NCBI GenBank assembly: GCA_002841155.1
Contig: PHEH01000010.1
Span: 62,001-126,000 of the forward strand
DNA length: 64,000 nt
Source of the DNA: Alphaproteobacteria bacterium HGW-Alphaproteobacteria-18
GTDB taxonomy: Bacteria; Pseudomonadota; Alphaproteobacteria; Caulobacterales; Hyphomonadaceae
Direction: 5' to 3'
The position numbers were made by a program, and so were the translations under genes. Shown here piece after piece: positions 1 through 8,639 of this stretch; within the stretch, counting starts at the first letter, position 1, and each line of letters opens with the position of its first letter. The notes under the pieces are model-generated. The model made no database searches and was not told where the DNA came from. It worked only from the letters and a program-made list of their open reading frames with translations.

Positions 1-1243
<1,243 letters not shown>

Positions 1244-1312
1244 TTGGCTCCCACTTGACGCCCTTGGTTTTTGCGACAACGTTTTTTGCCGCTGAAGATG
1301 AGGGAATTCTTG

Positions 1313-1786
1313 ATGGAACGCATTCCGATGACTGCCGAAGGCCATGCCGCACTTCAGGCTGAACTGAAGGTGCTCAAATCCGTTGAGCGCCCGAGCATTA
1401 TTGCGGCTATTTCCGAGGCCCGCTCGCATGGCGATCTGTCGGAGAATGCCGAATATCACGCGGCAAAAGAGAAGCAGAGCTTCATCGAAGGCCGCATCAG
1501 CGAGCTCGACGACAAGCTTGCCCGCGCCGATATCATTGATGTGTCCAAGCTTGGTGGCTCGAAAGTGCGTTTTGGCGCGACCGTAACCATTGCAGATGTC
1601 GACACCGAAGAAGAGCAGACCTACAAGATCGTGGGCGAGGACGAAGCGGATGTGAAACAGGGCAAGATCTCTGTTACCTCCCCGATCGCCCGCGCCCTGA
1701 TCGGCAAGGAAGAAGGCGACGAGGCTGAAGTGGCCGCGCCCGCCGGCGCCCGCGCCTATGAAGTTATCAAGGTCGTATACAAGTAA
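1313..1786 (+). CDS. greA: Transcription elongation factor GreA
   Basis: GreA binds the secondary channel of RNA polymerase and stimulates cleavage of backtracked RNA. The protein is 157 residues, normal for the family: an N-terminal coiled-coil hairpin (about 1-75) with the conserved tip region [14 protein letters not shown] carrying the acidic residues, then a C-terminal FKBP-like domain (about 82-157). I chose ATG at 1313 because [10 protein letters not shown] is the usual family start and AGGG lies about 9 bases upstream; the frame is open further up to a TTG at 1271, which lacks a comparable ribosome site. It sits directly after carB, a common alphaproteobacterial arrangement. Confidence 0.96.
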   Translation: MERIPMTAEGHAALQAELKVLKSVERPSIIAAISEARSHGDLSENAEYHAAKEKQSFIEGRISELDDKLARADIIDVSKLGGSKVRFGATVTIADVDTEEEQTYKIVGEDEADVKQGKISVTSPIARALIGKEEGDEAEVAAPAGARAYEVIKVVYK

Positions 1787-1798
1787 GGATATAAAGGC

Positions 1799-2860
1799 AT
1801 GGGGTCGCTCGGACCGTCTGTCTGGGCGGTCTCCGATGGCCGCGCCGGCAATGCTGCGCAGGTGCGTGCGCTGACGTCTGCTTTGGGCGCATTGGACCGC
1901 TGGGTCCGCATTGCGCATATTGCCGGCGAGGCCCACCGTCAGGAACCGCTGGTGGTGACGCCGCGCGCGCCCTGGCGCTGGCTGCCGGCGGACCGGTGGG
2001 CCTCGCCCTTGCAAGCTCTGCCCAAGGAACAACGCCCGGCGCTCGCCGCGCCCTGGCCAACCCTGTGGATCGCCGCCGGGCGCCGCTCTGCGCCGCTGAC
2101 CCGCTATGCCCGCCAGGCTTCGGGTGGAAAAACCTTCACGGTACAGATCCTTGATCCGCACATTCCTCCGTCAAACTTCGACCTGCTCGTCGTGCCCGAG
2201 CATGACGCGCTGACCGGCCCCAACATCATCCGCACCATCGGCTCCCCAGCCTATTTCTCGCCCGAAGCGCTGGAAGAAGCCGCGCAGGCATTTGCCGATC
2301 TCGCCGACGAAACCCGGCGCTCCGCCATTGTCATCCTGGGCGGGGATTCGCGGGTGCATACCTTCACCCAGGCCGCCGCAGACCGTCTGGAAGGCCAGAT
2401 GCGCGGCCTGGCCGCCGATGGCTGGCGCCTGCGGCTGACCGCGTCCCGGCGCACGCCAGTTCCGATTGCGGCGCGCTTCCGCCAGATGGCTGGCGATATC
2501 GGCGCCGCTTTCTGGGCGGGGCCGCAGGATGGGCCGAACCCCTATCTCGCCTGGCTCCTTTTCTCCAACGCCGCCATCGTCACCGAGGACAGCGCCAACA
2601 TGCTCTCGGAAGCCGCCTGGCATGGCCTGCCGGTGCATATCGCCAGGCTCGAAGGGCACGGGGACAAGTTTGACCGCCTGCATGACAGCCTGCTCCAGCG
2701 CGGCGTTGCGCGCTGGTTTACCGGCACGCTCGATCAGTGGTCCTACGAACCCCTGCGCGAAGCCGAACGCGTGGCCGACCTCATCGTGGAGAAGCTGCTG
2801 GAGCGGTATCCGCCGCCGACCTTTACCGGCAGCGTGAAGGCGCCGGACTGGCTCAGCTGA
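1799..2860 (+). CDS. ELM1/GtrOC1-family putative glycosyltransferase-like protein (DUF1022)
   Basis: A 353-residue protein of the mitochondrial-fission ELM1 family (formerly DUF1022), found in many alphaproteobacteria beside greA or carB. Recognisable pieces are the N-terminal VSDGRAGNAAQ and the C-terminal block TEDSANMLSEAAWHGLPV, which resembles the nucleotide-sugar end of GT-B glycosyltransferases. Biochemical function in bacteria is not established; a role in glycan metabolism or envelope is inference from the fold. The ATG at 1799 has AAGGAT about 10 bases upstream and follows greA by 12 bases, so the two are probably co-transcribed. It ends 3 bases before the stop codon of convergent mnmA. 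Confidence 0.85.
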   Translation: MGSLGPSVWAVSDGRAGNAAQVRALTSALGALDRWVRIAHIAGEAHRQEPLVVTPRAPWRWLPADRWASPLQALPKEQRPALAAPWPTLWIAAGRRSAPLTRYARQASGGKTFTVQILDPHIPPSNFDLLVVPEHDALTGPNIIRTIGSPAYFSPEALEEAAQAFADLADETRRSAIVILGGDSRVHTFTQAAADRLEGQMRGLAADGWRLRLTASRRTPVPIAARFRQMAGDIGAAFWAGPQDGPNPYLAWLLFSNAAIVTEDSANMLSEAAWHGLPVHIARLEGHGDKFDRLHDSLLQRGVARWFTGTLDQWSYEPLREAERVADLIVEKLLERYPPPTFTGSVKAPDWLS

Positions 2861-2863
2861 CGC

Positions 2864-4048
2864 TCAGGCCGCTGCCACGCGCGCATCGGCCGGCAAAGGC
2901 CGGGCGATGAAGCCGCCGCCGAGGATGCGGGTGCCCCCTTCGGGGTCGTAGAGCACCGCCGCCTGGCCGCGCGCGACGCCTTCTTCGGGCGCGTCGAAGA
3001 ACACCGCCGGGGCGCCGTCTTCATAGCCCAGCCGTCCGGGCACGGGCGGACGGGTGGACCGTACCCGGATCAGCACGCGCGCGCCATTGCGGGCGGCCTC
3101 TTCCAGGCTGCCCTGCCCCAGCCAGTTCAGCTCTTCCAACAGCAGGCCGCGCGTCATCAGCGCCTCACGCGGGCCAACGATGACCCGGCGCGCGGGCGCA
3201 TCAATCTTCACCACGAACAGCGGATCGCCCGTCGCCACGCCCAGACCCCGGCGCTGGCCGATGGTGTAATGGATCACGCCGTCATGATTGCCCAGAACGC
3301 GGCCATCGAGATGCACAATCTCACCGCCACGCCCCGAACCGGGGCGCAGCTTTTCGACCACCTTGGCGTAGGAGCCATCGGGCACAAAGCAGATGTCCTG
3401 GCTGTCAGGCTTGGCGGCAACCTGCAGACCGAACTTCTCCGCAAGCTCGCGAACCTCGCTCTTCGGAAGGCTTGCCAGCGGAAAGCGCAGGAAATCGAGC
3501 TGCGCGCGCGTGGTGGCGAACAGGAAGTAGGACTGGTCGCGGCTGGCATCATGGGCGCGGTGAAGCTCCGGCCCATCGGGGCCGGCCACGCGGCGGATAT
3601 AGTGGCCGGTGGCGAGGCAATCGGCGCCGAGCTCCTTCGCGGTGGCGAGGAGGTCTGCAAACTTGACCGTCTGATTGCAACGGATGCAGGGGATGGGCGT
3701 CGAGCCGGACAGATACGTATCGGCAAAATCCTCCATCACCTGCTCGCGGAAACGGCTCTCGTAATCGAGCACATAATGGGGAATGCCGATTGCGTCCGAC
3801 ACGTTGCGCGCGTCGTGAATGTCCTGCCCGGCGCAGCAGGCGCCCTTTTTCTCGATGGCGGCGCCATGATCATAAAGCTGCAGCGTGATGCCGATCACGT
3901 CATAGCCTTCGGCTTTCAGCATCGCGGCCACAACGGAGCTGTCGACGCCGCCAGACATGGCCGCCACAACGCGGGTTTCATGGGGAGGCTTGGCAAACCC
4001 AAGCGAATTGACGCGGCCAGCGGGCCACGCAGCGGTATCGGTCATCAT
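2864..4048 (-). CDS. mnmA: tRNA-specific 2-thiouridylase MnmA
   Basis: MnmA puts sulfur on C2 of the wobble uridine of Lys, Glu and Gln tRNAs, using ATP and sulfur relayed from a cysteine desulfurase. The 394-residue product has the PP-loop SGGVDSS (residues 32-38), the first catalytic cysteine region [11 protein letters not shown] and the second catalytic cysteine in [11 protein letters not shown]. Two adjacent ATGs are possible starts (4048 or 4045) after GGGAGTGAGAG; about 20 residues precede the domain. It is convergent with the ELM1-family gene. No defect is visible. Confidence 0.96.
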   Translation of the reverse strand: MMTDTAAWPAGRVNSLGFAKPPHETRVVAAMSGGVDSSVVAAMLKAEGYDVIGITLQLYDHGAAIEKKGACCAGQDIHDARNVSDAIGIPHYVLDYESRFREQVMEDFADTYLSGSTPIPCIRCNQTVKFADLLATAKELGADCLATGHYIRRVAGPDGPELHRAHDASRDQSYFLFATTRAQLDFLRFPLASLPKSEVRELAEKFGLQVAAKPDSQDICFVPDGSYAKVVEKLRPGSGRGGEIVHLDGRVLGNHDGVIHYTIGQRRGLGVATGDPLFVVKIDAPARRVIVGPREALMTRGLLLEELNWLGQGSLEEAARNGARVLIRVRSTRPPVPGRLGYEDGAPAVFFDAPEEGVARGQAAVLYDPEGGTRILGGGFIARPLPADARVAAA

Positions 4049-4127
4049 CTCTCACTCCCACCGGGGTCAAGGCCCGGAGCAGCTGGTTGGTTGGCGGGGA
4101 TATACAGCAGCAGAAGCGAAATTCAAA

Positions 4128-5396
4128 CTATCGGTTCCAGAATGGCCACTCCAGCAATCCAAGCTCTTGATAAAACTCTTTCAACAATGAGCCGGTTGCC
4201 CCATCGGCTGAATCGTATGGCGACCAGTGCTGAAATCCTGACGCTTCAAGTTTGCTTACGAGTACCCTCTCCTCGTCAGTAAGATTTTCTTCCTTTTTAA
4301 GACTGCGGCATAGATGAGCGTGATCGAAGTCGCCAATATCTCGCATTTTCGAGCGAACTTCAGGCGCTACCTGCGTGTCCTTCGTAGCAAACGTCTTTGC
4401 AATCACTTGAGGTCTACCAAGGTAGGATAATGCTGAAATATCCGATGCTATAAAAGTCGCACCTGTCAGATCAGCTTGGTTCAGGCTCCCGGCCCATCCC
4501 CCTTGGACTTTGTTCAACGTAATTCGGTCAAGTCGAGCGCCCCGCAGACTCGCCTTCCTGAACTCGCTGAAATTCATCAAAGAGCCGGAGAACAAGCATC
4601 CTTCAAACACTGCTTCGCCAAACATGGTCGCTTCAAATCGACATCCGCTGAAATCAGCCGCGCGAAAAAAACCTGTTGAAAAGTTAACGCCGTCGAAGTC
4701 GCATTCTTTCAAATCCAGTCGCCAATGAGTGCTATCAACATCAACGGCAATTCGGTGAACGCGGCCAATTGCGTCAACGGCCTTCTGAAGATCCATGCTC
4801 GGAACTTTGCGTAATTTCAAATCCTCAGTTGGAAGAACATTTTCACATCGAAAGTTACCGCGGATATATGCTGCGAGCATCCGCACCACGCGCGGCGCTG
4901 CCGCTTCCTGCTCGTTGACCAACCCCTCCAACCGATCAATCGCCGCTGCGCGGGCCACGAGATCATCTTCAATCTCTTTCAAGACTACATCGACGTCACC
5001 CTGCCTCACGACTCGCGTGGTTTCGCGACGAGTCGTAAGTCCTTGTGCTGCCGAGTTCATTTTATCGTTGAAGAGTACTTCAGATGCGATTTCGACTTGC
5101 TGTGCATTCACAATCGAACGCCAAAGCAGCAGTGGTGCACCAAGCAAAGCAGCAAGCACCAAACCGATATTGCGTATCGCTTCACCAGATTTGTCGCCTT
5201 CATATGGACCCGCTCCGAAAAGAGCGAACGCAAAAAGGACGAGCGTGATAATCGTTGCGAACGCGAGAAACAGAGCAACCGAGAAGAGAAAAGCGCCCAG
5301 AATGGGACCAAACCAAACAGCGTTGGAATAAATAGGCCGCCGTGCGAAGCCCAACCATTCCATAAAAGTTAATCGTTTCGTTTCCCGCTCTTTCAC
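4128..5396 (-). CDS. Membrane-anchored pentapeptide-repeat protein
   Basis: A 422-residue protein with two parts. Residues about 26-95 hold two or three hydrophobic membrane segments. A linker (about 105-190) contains a block ending MLAAYIRGNF, which resembles the element that precedes the repeats in a family of bacterial membrane pentapeptide proteins. Residues about 220-310 are pentapeptide repeats of the A(D/N)LxX type, for example DFDGVNFSTGFF, FRAADFSGCRF, ASLRGARL, NQADLTGATF, predicted to form a right-handed beta helix. Function is unknown. Start is GTG at 5396 with AGGG 7 bases upstream. Base composition is clearly lower in G+C than mnmA and cheR on either side, suggesting transfer. 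Confidence 0.8.
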   Translation of the reverse strand: MKERETKRLTFMEWLGFARRPIYSNAVWFGPILGAFLFSVALFLAFATIITLVLFAFALFGAGPYEGDKSGEAIRNIGLVLAALLGAPLLLWRSIVNAQQVEIASEVLFNDKMNSAAQGLTTRRETTRVVRQGDVDVVLKEIEDDLVARAAAIDRLEGLVNEQEAAAPRVVRMLAAYIRGNFRCENVLPTEDLKLRKVPSMDLQKAVDAIGRVHRIAVDVDSTHWRLDLKECDFDGVNFSTGFFRAADFSGCRFEATMFGEAVFEGCLFSGSLMNFSEFRKASLRGARLDRITLNKVQGGWAGSLNQADLTGATFIASDISALSYLGRPQVIAKTFATKDTQVAPEVRSKMRDIGDFDHAHLCRSLKKEENLTDEERVLVSKLEASGFQHWSPYDSADGATGSLLKEFYQELGLLEWPFWNR

Positions 5397-5492
5397 TTTG
5401 ATACCCTACCACCCAGCCAATCCATCAATTCAAGATGGTGCGGAAAGTAGAAAATTCCAAGTAAAAACAAATCGGTTTGTTAAGCGAAGAAC

Positions 5493-6329
5493 CTAAGCCG
5501 CCGCCCTATTCGCCGTACCGGCTTCCACCCAGCCTTGACGGATGTCGCGGGTGGGCTCCAGGAGGTCGGTGAGGCCCTGGAAGCTTTCCCCTTCCCCGAG
5601 GAGGATGACCGCGCCGGGCGCCATCTGGGCGGCCAGAACTTCGGCCACGCGCATGCGCGCCGCCTTCGACATGCCCGAAAGCACATGCCGGCAGAAGATC
5701 AGGTCGAACTTGCCGAGGCCCGAGGCCGTTTCCATCAGATTGTGCTGACGGAAGCTGACACGGGAACGGATCGTCTCGTTTACCTGCCAGTCGCCGCCAT
5801 CGGTCCGAGAGAAGTGTTTCATCAGCCGGAAGATCGAAAGGCCGCGCTGGGCTTCGTAATGGTTGTAGACGCCGGCGCGGGCCTTTTCGGTCGAGTATTT
5901 GCAATAGTCCGTCGAGAGGATCTCGATCTTGGCGCTGCGCAGGCTGGCGCCGGGCTCGTCCTCGAGCAGCATGGCGAGGGAATAGGCCTCCTGGCCGGAG
6001 CTGCCGCCGGCACACCAGACGCGCAGACGCCCCGACTGGGTGGCGTCGAGGCGCTCAGGCAGAAGGGTGTTGATCACCATGTCGAAGACGGATCGTTCCC
6101 TGAAAAACCAAGTGTCATGCGTCAGCAGCGCCGAAGCGACTTCATTGCGGAAAACCGCGTTCTGGCGCGATTCAAGACAGTGAACGAGATCGGCCAGCGT
6201 GCCGAAGCCCTCGCGGCGGGCGAGCGGCGACAGGCGCGCCTCCATGAGATAGGCGCGTGACGGCGGGATCGCCTGACCGGTGGCCTTCAAGGCCAGGTCC
6301 GCGAGCACGTTGAACACCGTCTCCTGCAT
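5493..6329 (-). CDS. cheR: CheR-type protein-glutamate methyltransferase, orphan
   Basis: A CheR-family SAM-dependent methyltransferase, which in chemotaxis methylates receptor glutamates. The 278-residue product has the N-terminal helical domain (RLSPLARREGFGTL), then LLTHDTWFFRE, the SAM-binding segment WCAGGSSGQEAYSLAM and DLIFCRHVLSGM. Classical CheR has ACSTGEEPYS and CRNVL at the last two places, so this is a divergent version. ATG at 6329 has GGAG 6 bases upstream; a longer frame to a TTG at 6362 lacks one. No cheA, cheB or receptor lies nearby. Its place downstream of chpT and a receiver gene suggests a job tied to cell-cycle signalling or motility (inference). A weak AACAAA-TCGG-TTTGTT hairpin at 5466-5481 follows the gene. 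Confidence 0.9.
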   Translation of the reverse strand: MQETVFNVLADLALKATGQAIPPSRAYLMEARLSPLARREGFGTLADLVHCLESRQNAVFRNEVASALLTHDTWFFRERSVFDMVINTLLPERLDATQSGRLRVWCAGGSSGQEAYSLAMLLEDEPGASLRSAKIEILSTDYCKYSTEKARAGVYNHYEAQRGLSIFRLMKHFSRTDGGDWQVNETIRSRVSFRQHNLMETASGLGKFDLIFCRHVLSGMSKAARMRVAEVLAAQMAPGAVILLGEGESFQGLTDLLEPTRDIRQGWVEAGTANRAAA

Positions 6330-6398
6330 ATCCTGCTCCGCCACGAGGCGCGGGCGCCCCAAAGGTTACCGTTAGGCCGCTTTTTATTAAGAAAGGCT

Positions 6399-6764
6399 TC
6401 AGATCAGCCCGACTTCGGCGAATTTGCTCTCCAGGATGTCTGCATCAAATGGCTTCATGATGAACTCATCCGCCCCGGAGCGAAGGGCTTCATTGATGTG
6501 TTCGGGATCATTTTCAATCGAGCAGAACACAATGCGCGGCACCTTGCCGCCCTCTTCCCGGCGGATCGCACGCAGGAAGTCGATGCCGTTCATGGTCGGC
6601 ATGTTCCAGTCCAGCAGGATCGCGTCCGGCATGGATTCCCGGCACATTTTCAACGCTTCGGCGCCATCTCCGGCTTCGGTGACCGAGAATCCGAGATCCC
6701 GGATGATGCGGGAGGCAACTTTGCGGACAACGCGGGAATCATCGACGATAAGACAGGTGCGCAT
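6399..6764 (-). CDS. Single-domain response regulator (CheY-like receiver)
   Basis: A 121-residue stand-alone receiver domain with no output domain. Key residues are present: acidic pair D8-D9, phospho-acceptor D52 in ILLDWNMP, the Ser at position 82 (switch position), and K104 in IMKPF, so it should be phosphorylatable. The start MRTCLIVDD at 6764 was chosen because the receiver fold begins there; GGAG lies about 10 bases upstream and the 14-codon extension to 6806 adds no domain. It lies between chpT and cheR on the same strand (gaps 88 and 69 bases), so it may take phosphate from or compete for the ChpT relay; that partnership is inference. Confidence 0.93.
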   Translation of the reverse strand: MRTCLIVDDSRVVRKVASRIIRDLGFSVTEAGDGAEALKMCRESMPDAILLDWNMPTMNGIDFLRAIRREEGGKVPRIVFCSIENDPEHINEALRSGADEFIMKPFDADILESKFAEVGLI

Positions 6765-6852
6765 GGCGGTGGGGCTCCGGACGGGCGGGAAAGCGGACCT
6801 GCCCACCCTATGCCTGCCTGAAGCGGGTTAAAAAAGCCTGACCGGCCGCGCC

Positions 6853-7500
6853 TCAACCCTGAGGTTTCAGCCCCGAGGCCATGAACACGACGGTGCCGTC
6901 AGGCATCTGGCGGGCATGCAGCGTGCCGCCGAGGCTGTCGCAGGTGAGCTTGGCAAACAGCGGCTGGATATTCTCCGGGCGCCAGCCATGCTCGGGCTCC
7001 TCGCCTTTCAGCGCTTTGACCACGTCTTCCTTCAGCTTCAGCCGGTCGCCCTTGCAGGTCAGCGTCAGGGTCTTGGCGCCATTCTCCTCGCGGACATTGA
7101 TGTGGATCACCCCGCCGCGCACCGTGGCCGTCAGGCACACCATCACGAGGTTCATGATCATCCGGGCTTCGGCAAAGGTCAGCACCGGCGTGCTCAAATC
7201 CCATTCGATGCTGGGTTTCTGGAAGCGGAGATAGTCGTCGGTCAGCTTCTTGAACTGGTGGACATCGGCCGTTCCGGGCTGCAGCCCCATCGATCCGAAG
7301 GCATAGCGCAGGAATTGCAGCGTCGCGGTCACCCCATGGGCGCCCTCGCGCAGAGTGCGTTCGGACTGCTCTTTTTCCTCGGCGCTGCCGGGGCTGTCGA
7401 GCATTTCCAGAGACAGCGACATCGTGGCCGCCGGCGAGACGATGTCGTGACAGAGGCGTGCGGAAATAAATGCAGCGAAACGCGCAGGATCAAGGTTCAT
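6853..7500 (-). CDS. chpT: Histidine phosphotransferase ChpT
   Basis: ChpT passes phosphate from the hybrid kinase CckA to the cell-cycle regulator CtrA and to CpdR in alphaproteobacteria. The 215-residue protein begins with the helix bearing RLCHDIVSPA, whose H18 is the phosphorylated histidine followed by D19, as in histidine-kinase DHp helices; the rest (about 75-210) is a degenerate GHKL-like domain with no usable ATP-binding boxes. Start ATG at 7500. It heads a minus-strand run chpT - receiver - cheR. Recognition rests on the CHD motif, length and architecture, and I am confident of the family. Confidence 0.92.
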   Translation of the reverse strand: MNLDPARFAAFISARLCHDIVSPAATMSLSLEMLDSPGSAEEKEQSERTLREGAHGVTATLQFLRYAFGSMGLQPGTADVHQFKKLTDDYLRFQKPSIEWDLSTPVLTFAEARMIMNLVMVCLTATVRGGVIHINVREENGAKTLTLTCKGDRLKLKEDVVKALKGEEPEHGWRPENIQPLFAKLTCDSLGGTLHARQMPDGTVVFMASGLKPQG

Positions 7501-7611
7501 TGGTTCAGCCCGTGTGTTGTCAGCTTGCGCTGCAGGATCAGGTGAGCCGCCGGGCCTGTCAACAAATGAGCGATGACACTCCGGTAACAGCCTTGTAACC
7601 GGGGCCCGGCT

Positions 7612-7842
7612 TCAGGTTCCGGGATCATCAATATCATCATGCCCGTGGCGGGCGCTGTGGAATGTCAGCAGGAACAGGCCCATGGAGAGGGCGAGCGTCA
7701 GCACGCCGCCGAGAATATAGGCAAACCAGCCATGCCCGCTCATGCCGATTCCCAGGCTGCCCCATAAAAGGGTGATGCCCCAGAGGAGGAGCGCAAGAGC
7801 GGCAAAGGCGCCGCCAATCCAGAGGATCAGGCGAAGGGACAT
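7612..7842 (-). CDS. Small two-helix membrane protein
   Basis: A 76-residue hydrophobic protein with two membrane helices (about 3-31 and 40-62) and a charged histidine/aspartate-rich tail, ARHGHDDIDDPG. I see no recognisable domain, and function is unknown. I prefer the internal ATG at 7842 since the membrane helix begins at once; 13 more codons up to 7881 are possible but neither start has a clear ribosome site. It lies 111 bases upstream of chpT's start codon on the same strand side and downstream of the ydbL terminator, so it probably has its own promoter. Confidence 0.6.
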   Translation of the reverse strand: MSLRLILWIGGAFAALALLLWGITLLWGSLGIGMSGHGWFAYILGGVLTLALSMGLFLLTFHSARHGHDDIDDPGT

Positions 7843-7922
7843 GAGGGCGGAGCCGGGACAATTCAGGACAGGTTGGGACATTTCAGGACAGATAGGGCCG
7901 CAGGCCGGTCAGGAAAGGCCCC

Positions 7923-7961
7923 TGAAAAAGCAAACCCCGGACAGGTTTTGCCTGTCCGGGG
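7923..7961 (-). terminator. Intrinsic terminator of the ydbH-ynbE-ydbL operon
   Basis: A perfect 11-bp stem, CCCCGGACAGG (7935-7945) and CCTGTCCGGGG (7951-7961), with a 5-base loop. Read on the minus strand it lies about 20 bases after the ydbL stop codon and is followed by TTTGCTTTTTC, a typical U-rich tail. Confidence 0.88.
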
Positions 7962-7980
7962 TCATGTTCAGCCTGGCAGC

Positions 7981-8331
7981 CTATTTTTTCTTCCAGCTGC
8001 CGGATTCGTCCATGTAGAACTCGCCGGGTTTCACCCGCTCGGCGAGCTGCTTCTCGCCGGCGATCCGGGCGACCTGCTGAACAGTCGTGCCGGTTTCGGC
8101 AGCGGTCTTCTCGTAGAGCGCGCGGCGGCGGTTGTTGATGTCCTGCACCTGGCGGACAATTTCAGCATCCGCAGAGCCAACCACGCCGAGATAGCCGTCG
8201 ATGCGCTCACCGATAACGCCTGTGGAACGGGCCGTCTCGATCTGCGAATTACCCTGCGCGGAGGCCTGCATGGCGGAAACACCGCCGAAGAGCAGGACAA
8301 GGCCAAGGATCAGAGTACGAAATGTTGTCAT
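7981..8331 (-). CDS. ydbL: YdbL family periplasmic protein (DUF1318)
   Basis: A 116-residue secreted protein. Residues 1-25 form a signal peptide ending ASA, and the mature part matches the DUF1318/YdbL family (DGYLGVVGSADAEIVRQVQ, then NNRRRALYEKTAAETG). In Escherichia coli YdbL works with YdbH and YnbE in the periplasm, apparently as a helper that keeps YnbE in order while it assembles on YdbH. ATG at 8331 was chosen for GGAG eight bases upstream and because the signal peptide starts there. It is the last gene of ydbH-ynbE-ydbL, 27 bases after ynbE, and is followed by an intrinsic terminator. Confidence 0.9.
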   Translation of the reverse strand: MTTFRTLILGLVLLFGGVSAMQASAQGNSQIETARSTGVIGERIDGYLGVVGSADAEIVRQVQDINNRRRALYEKTAAETGTTVQQVARIAGEKQLAERVKPGEFYMDESGSWKKK

Positions 8332-8358
8332 ATGTGTCTCCCCAGGGGACCTAGGCAA

Positions 8359-8550
8359 TCAGAACAGGTCAGGGTTGTTCGCAATCAGGTCTGAAACCTC
8401 ACGGTCCAGCTTGATACGCACTTCCTGCGTGATGTTGACGTTGAGGTCGATCTTGATGGGCTTGTCCGACGGCTCGAGCTTCACGACGTGCGTGCAGGCC
8501 GACAGGGCAATAGCCCCTGCCGCGGCAAGTAAGACTGGCTGGAACCTCAT
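8359..8550 (-). CDS. ynbE: YnbE family outer-membrane lipoprotein
   Basis: A 63-residue lipoprotein: the lipobox LSAC places the lipidated cysteine at residue 19. The mature region is short and beta-rich (VKLEPSDKPIKIDLNVNI), as in the YnbE family. In E. coli several YnbE copies stack on the C-terminal end of YdbH and extend its beta-groove to the outer membrane. Position between ydbH (90 bases upstream) and ydbL (27 bases downstream) on one strand repeats the enterobacterial order, which supports the assignment. Confidence 0.9.
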   Translation of the reverse strand: MRFQPVLLAAAGAIALSACTHVVKLEPSDKPIKIDLNVNITQEVRIKLDREVSDLIANNPDLF

Positions 8551-8639
8551 AAGGCGGTGCTCCTCATATTACCGGGCGACAATGACATGCCCGTTCTTAA
8601 CGTCAATCGACGCAACTGTTGCCCATCATTCAGATAGCG

